Source: Pseudomonadota bacterium
GTDB lineage: Bacteria; Pseudomonadota; Alphaproteobacteria; Acetobacterales; Acetobacteraceae
Length of the DNA: 16,050 bases
NCBI GenBank assembly: GCA_021808185.1
Contig: JAKBCB010000027.1
Span: forward strand, 1-16,050
Reading direction: 5' to 3'
This document shows, piece by piece, positions 14,138-16,050 of this stretch (position 1 is the first letter of the stretch; each line of letters starts with the position of its first letter). The notes beneath the pieces were generated by a model. That model was not told where the DNA came from. It worked only from the letters and a program-made list of their open reading frames with translations, and did not search any database. A program made the translations under genes and the position numbers.

Positions 14138-14577
14138 TGTTGTTGGCGCTGTACCCGTGGATCAAGGCGCTGCATATCGTCAGCATGGTCGCCTGGATGG
14201 CCGGCATGTTCTATCTGCCGCGCCTGTTCGTCTATCATTGCGAAGTGCCGCGTGGCTCGGCCGAGAGCGAGCGGTTCAAGGTGATGGAACGCCGCCTGCT
14301 CAAGCAGATCATCAATCCGGCGATGATCGCGACCTTCGTGTTCGGCATCCTGCTGGTGCTGACACCCGGTGTGATCGACTGGTCGGCGGGCTGGTGGCAT
14401 GTGAAAATGCTTGGCATCGTCATGATGAGCGCGTTTCACGGCATGCTGCCGCGCTGGCGGCGGGATTTCCTGGAGGACCGCAACACGCGCCCGGCGAAAT
14501 TCTATCGGATGGCCAACGAAGTTCCGACTGTTTTGCTGCTGCTGATCGTCATCATGGTGATCGTCCGGCCGTTCTGA
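14137..14577 (+). CDS. hemJ: Protoporphyrinogen IX oxidase HemJ
   Basis: Integral membrane enzyme oxidising protoporphyrinogen IX to protoporphyrin IX, the substrate of HemH; 146 aa, normal size (UPF0093/RP883 family). Four membrane segments are visible, at about residues 5-30, 58-79, 88-104 and 127-144. Conserved residues include His13 in ALHIVSMVAWMAGMFYLPRL, Lys90 in WHVKMLGI and the NEVPT block before the last helix. The ATG overlaps the HAD stop by one base and has GGAGAG upstream. Placement directly before rho is standard for alphaproteobacteria. No oxygen-independent or HemG/HemY oxidase is seen, so HemJ is probably the enzyme for this step. No convincing terminator follows, only a short 12-bp palindrome (14599-14610). 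Confidence 0.94.
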   Translation: MLLALYPWIKALHIVSMVAWMAGMFYLPRLFVYHCEVPRGSAESERFKVMERRLLKQIINPAMIATFVFGILLVLTPGVIDWSAGWWHVKMLGIVMMSAFHGMLPRWRRDFLEDRNTRPAKFYRMANEVPTVLLLLIVIMVIVRPF

Positions 14578-14622
14578 CGCGGTGCGCATCTTGAAACGTC
14601 GCGGCCGCGATCCATCTTGCGG

Positions 14623-14651
14623 TTGACGCAGCGGATTTGCCTGCATAGGGT
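14623..14651 (+). promoter_or_regulatory. Sigma-70-type promoter for rho
   Basis: TTGACG (14623-14628) is a strong -35 box; 17 bases later TAGGGT (14646-14651) is a moderate -10 box, within GCATAGGGTGCCG, a form common in GC-rich alphaproteobacteria. The start point would be near 14658, giving a leader of about 217 nt before rho. Confidence 0.55.
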
Positions 14652-14874
14652 GCCGCTGGCGAAGTTGGCGGTTTTCTGGCCGCCCTTCGACTCCCCCTCC
14701 TGCCCCCGCCCATCGGGACAGTTTCGGCCTTCCATTCGGTATCACCCGCCTCGTCGCGGATCGTCTGGAGGGCCGGTTGCCGAGAATCCGAGCCGAACGC
14801 TCGCGATTTCGTGGGGTCCGCCCCGCCCGGTCCTGTTCCCGTCCCCCTTATGATGACCCTTTCGAGGCGACCCG
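14652..14874 (+). promoter_or_regulatory. Long C-rich rho leader, possible Rho autoregulation site
   Basis: No gene is supported in this stretch. The transcribed strand is C-rich and G-poor early on (14681-14710 has 20 C and 4 G), as in rut sites loaded by Rho. E. coli rho is autoregulated by Rho-dependent termination in its leader; a similar role here is inferred. A short open frame through it (from 14617) starts before the predicted transcript and looks non-coding. Confidence 0.45.
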
Positions 14875-16050
14875 ATGCACCTCGCCGAACTCAAGGCCAA
14901 GTCCCCAGCCGACCTGCTGAGCTTCGCTGAATCTCTTCAGATCGAAAACGCATCGTCCTTGCGCAAGCAGGACATGATGTTCGCGATCCTGAAGAACCTC
15001 GCGGAAAACGAGCAGGCGATCCACGGGGAGGGCACGCTGGAAATCCTGCCCGATGGTTTCGGCTTTCTGCGCAGCGCGGAAAGCAATTACCTACCCGGGC
15101 CGGACGATATTTATGTCTCGCCGTCGCAAGTGCGCCGCTTCGGCCTGCGCACCGGTGACAGCGTCGAGGGCCAGATCCGCGCGCCGAAGGACGGCGAGCG
15201 GTATTTCGCGCTGCTCAAGCTGAACACGATCAATTTCGAGCCGCCGGAAGCGGTGCGGCACCGCATCAACTTCGACAACCTCACGCCGCTGTATCCAGAC
15301 CGGCGACTGAAAATGGAAATGGAGAATTTCCAGTCGGTCGCGAAGGGGCCACAGAAAGACCTGACCCCGCGTGTGATCGACCTGATCGCGCCGATCGGCA
15401 TGGGCCAGCGCGCGCTGATCGTGGCCCCCCCGCGCACCGGCAAGACGGTGATGTTGCAGAACATCGCCACCGCCATCAGCCACAACCATCCGAACGTGTT
15501 CCTGATCGTGCTGCTGATCGACGAGCGGCCGGAGGAAGTGACCGACATGGCGCGCACGGTGAAGGGCGAGGTGATCGCCTCGACCTTCGACGAGCCGGCG
15601 ACGCGGCATGTGCAGGTGACGGAGATGGTGCTGGAGAAGGCCAAGCGCCTCGTCGAGCACAAGCGCGACGTGGTTATTCTCCTCGACTCCATCACCCGGC
15701 TGGCCCGTGCCTACAACACCGTGGTGCCGAGCAGCGGAAAAGTGCTGACCGGCGGCGTGGACGCCAACGCGCTGCAACGGCCGAAGCGGTTCTTCGGTGC
15801 CGCGCGCAATATCGAGGAAGGCGGCAGCCTGACCATCATCGCCACCGCCCTGATCGACACCGGCAGCCGCATGGACGAGGTGATCTTCGAGGAGTTCAAG
15901 GGCACCGGCAACTCGGAAATCATCCTCGACCGCAAGCTGTCCGACAAGCGCACCTTCCCGGCGATCGACATCACCAAGTCGGGCACCCGCAAGGAAGAAC
16001 TGCTGGTGGACCGCGCGACGCTGTCGAAGATGTGGGTGCTGCGCCGGATC
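14875..16050 (+). CDS. rho: Transcription termination factor Rho (C-terminal end beyond window)
   Basis: RNA-dependent ATPase and helicase that ends transcription; 392 residues are visible of an expected 420 or so. Order of domains: N-terminal helical part MHLAELKAKSPADLL, cold-shock-like RNA-binding domain with DGFGFLRS at 60-67 and DDIYVSPSQ at 77-85, then the RecA-like core. The core has Walker A APPRTGKT at 184-191, catalytic Glu in LLIDERPEE near 217, Walker B VVILLDSITR with Asp271, the Q-loop region GGVDANALQRPKRFFGAARN at 293-312 and R-loop FKGTGNSE at 341-348. There is no large N-terminal insertion. The ATG at 14875 has GAGG seven bases upstream. Transcription is probably from 14623-14651. 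Rho is downstream of hemJ, as is usual. Confidence 0.97.
   Translation, partial: MHLAELKAKSPADLLSFAESLQIENASSLRKQDMMFAILKNLAENEQAIHGEGTLEILPDGFGFLRSAESNYLPGPDDIYVSPSQVRRFGLRTGDSVEGQIRAPKDGERYFALLKLNTINFEPPEAVRHRINFDNLTPLYPDRRLKMEMENFQSVAKGPQKDLTPRVIDLIAPIGMGQRALIVAPPRTGKTVMLQNIATAISHNHPNVFLIVLLIDERPEEVTDMARTVKGEVIASTFDEPATRHVQVTEMVLEKAKRLVEHKRDVVILLDSITRLARAYNTVVPSSGKVLTGGVDANALQRPKRFFGAARNIEEGGSLTIIATALIDTGSRMDEVIFEEFKGTGNSEIILDRKLSDKRTFPAIDITKSGTRKEELLVDRATLSKMWVLRRI

Noticed and set aside
14599..14610. Palindrome TCGCGGCCGCGA after hemJ as a terminator
   Set aside because: Too short with no proper loop or U-tract; such GC palindromes occur by chance here.
14617..14853. Small open frame (78 codons) in the rho leader
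   Set aside because: Starts before the predicted transcription start, has no ribosome-binding site and a Pro/Arg-rich random-looking product.

Overview
This is a GC-rich (visibly well over 60 percent) alphaproteobacterial chromosome segment. Gene families, codon usage and gene order best fit the Rhodospirillales, probably an Acetobacteraceae-like organism; that placement is inferred from recall, not from a database search. No mobile element, CRISPR array, tRNA or rRNA was seen.

Right half (about 9.4-16 kb): maf and ppsR (DUF299) are transcribed leftward. A 362-bp gap follows, then hemE, hemH, a HAD phosphatase, hemJ and rho run rightward. The order ppsR / gap / hemE-hemH-hemJ is the conserved cluster that marks the chromosomal replication origin in Caulobacter and Rickettsia (RP001-hemE-hemH-RP883). 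The gap here holds three one-mismatch DnaA boxes, five GANTC sites within about 200 bp, a 9-bp tandem repeat, an IHF-like site and a relatively AT-rich stretch beside hemE. It is therefore a strong candidate oriC. Genes on both sides are transcribed away from it. hemE, hemH and hemJ encode late haem-synthesis steps; hemH, the HAD gene and hemJ overlap in translational-coupling style. rho has its own promoter candidate and a C-rich leader of about 220 nt that could serve Rho autoregulation.

Left half (about 0-9.4 kb): dnaQ and coaE (leftward) normally follow maf and aroE in this cluster. Here aroE is absent, and an 8.8-kb metabolic and transport block lies between coaE and maf. The block contains an orphan LivJ/LivK-type binding protein and a complete general L-amino-acid ABC transporter operon aapJQMP. 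That operon has a textbook sigma-54 promoter, so nitrogen control is likely, and an intercistronic hairpin after aapJ. Next come a lutB-lutC pair for L-lactate oxidation without lutA, and a coupled Smr-domain/XRE-regulator gene pair. Both transport systems and lutBC serve uptake and oxidation of organic nitrogen and carbon.

No clearly new multi-gene system was found. The most valuable signals are the candidate origin, the sigma-54 promoter of the aap operon, the break in the conserved origin-proximal gene order, the inserted HAD gene in the haem operon and the rut-like rho leader.
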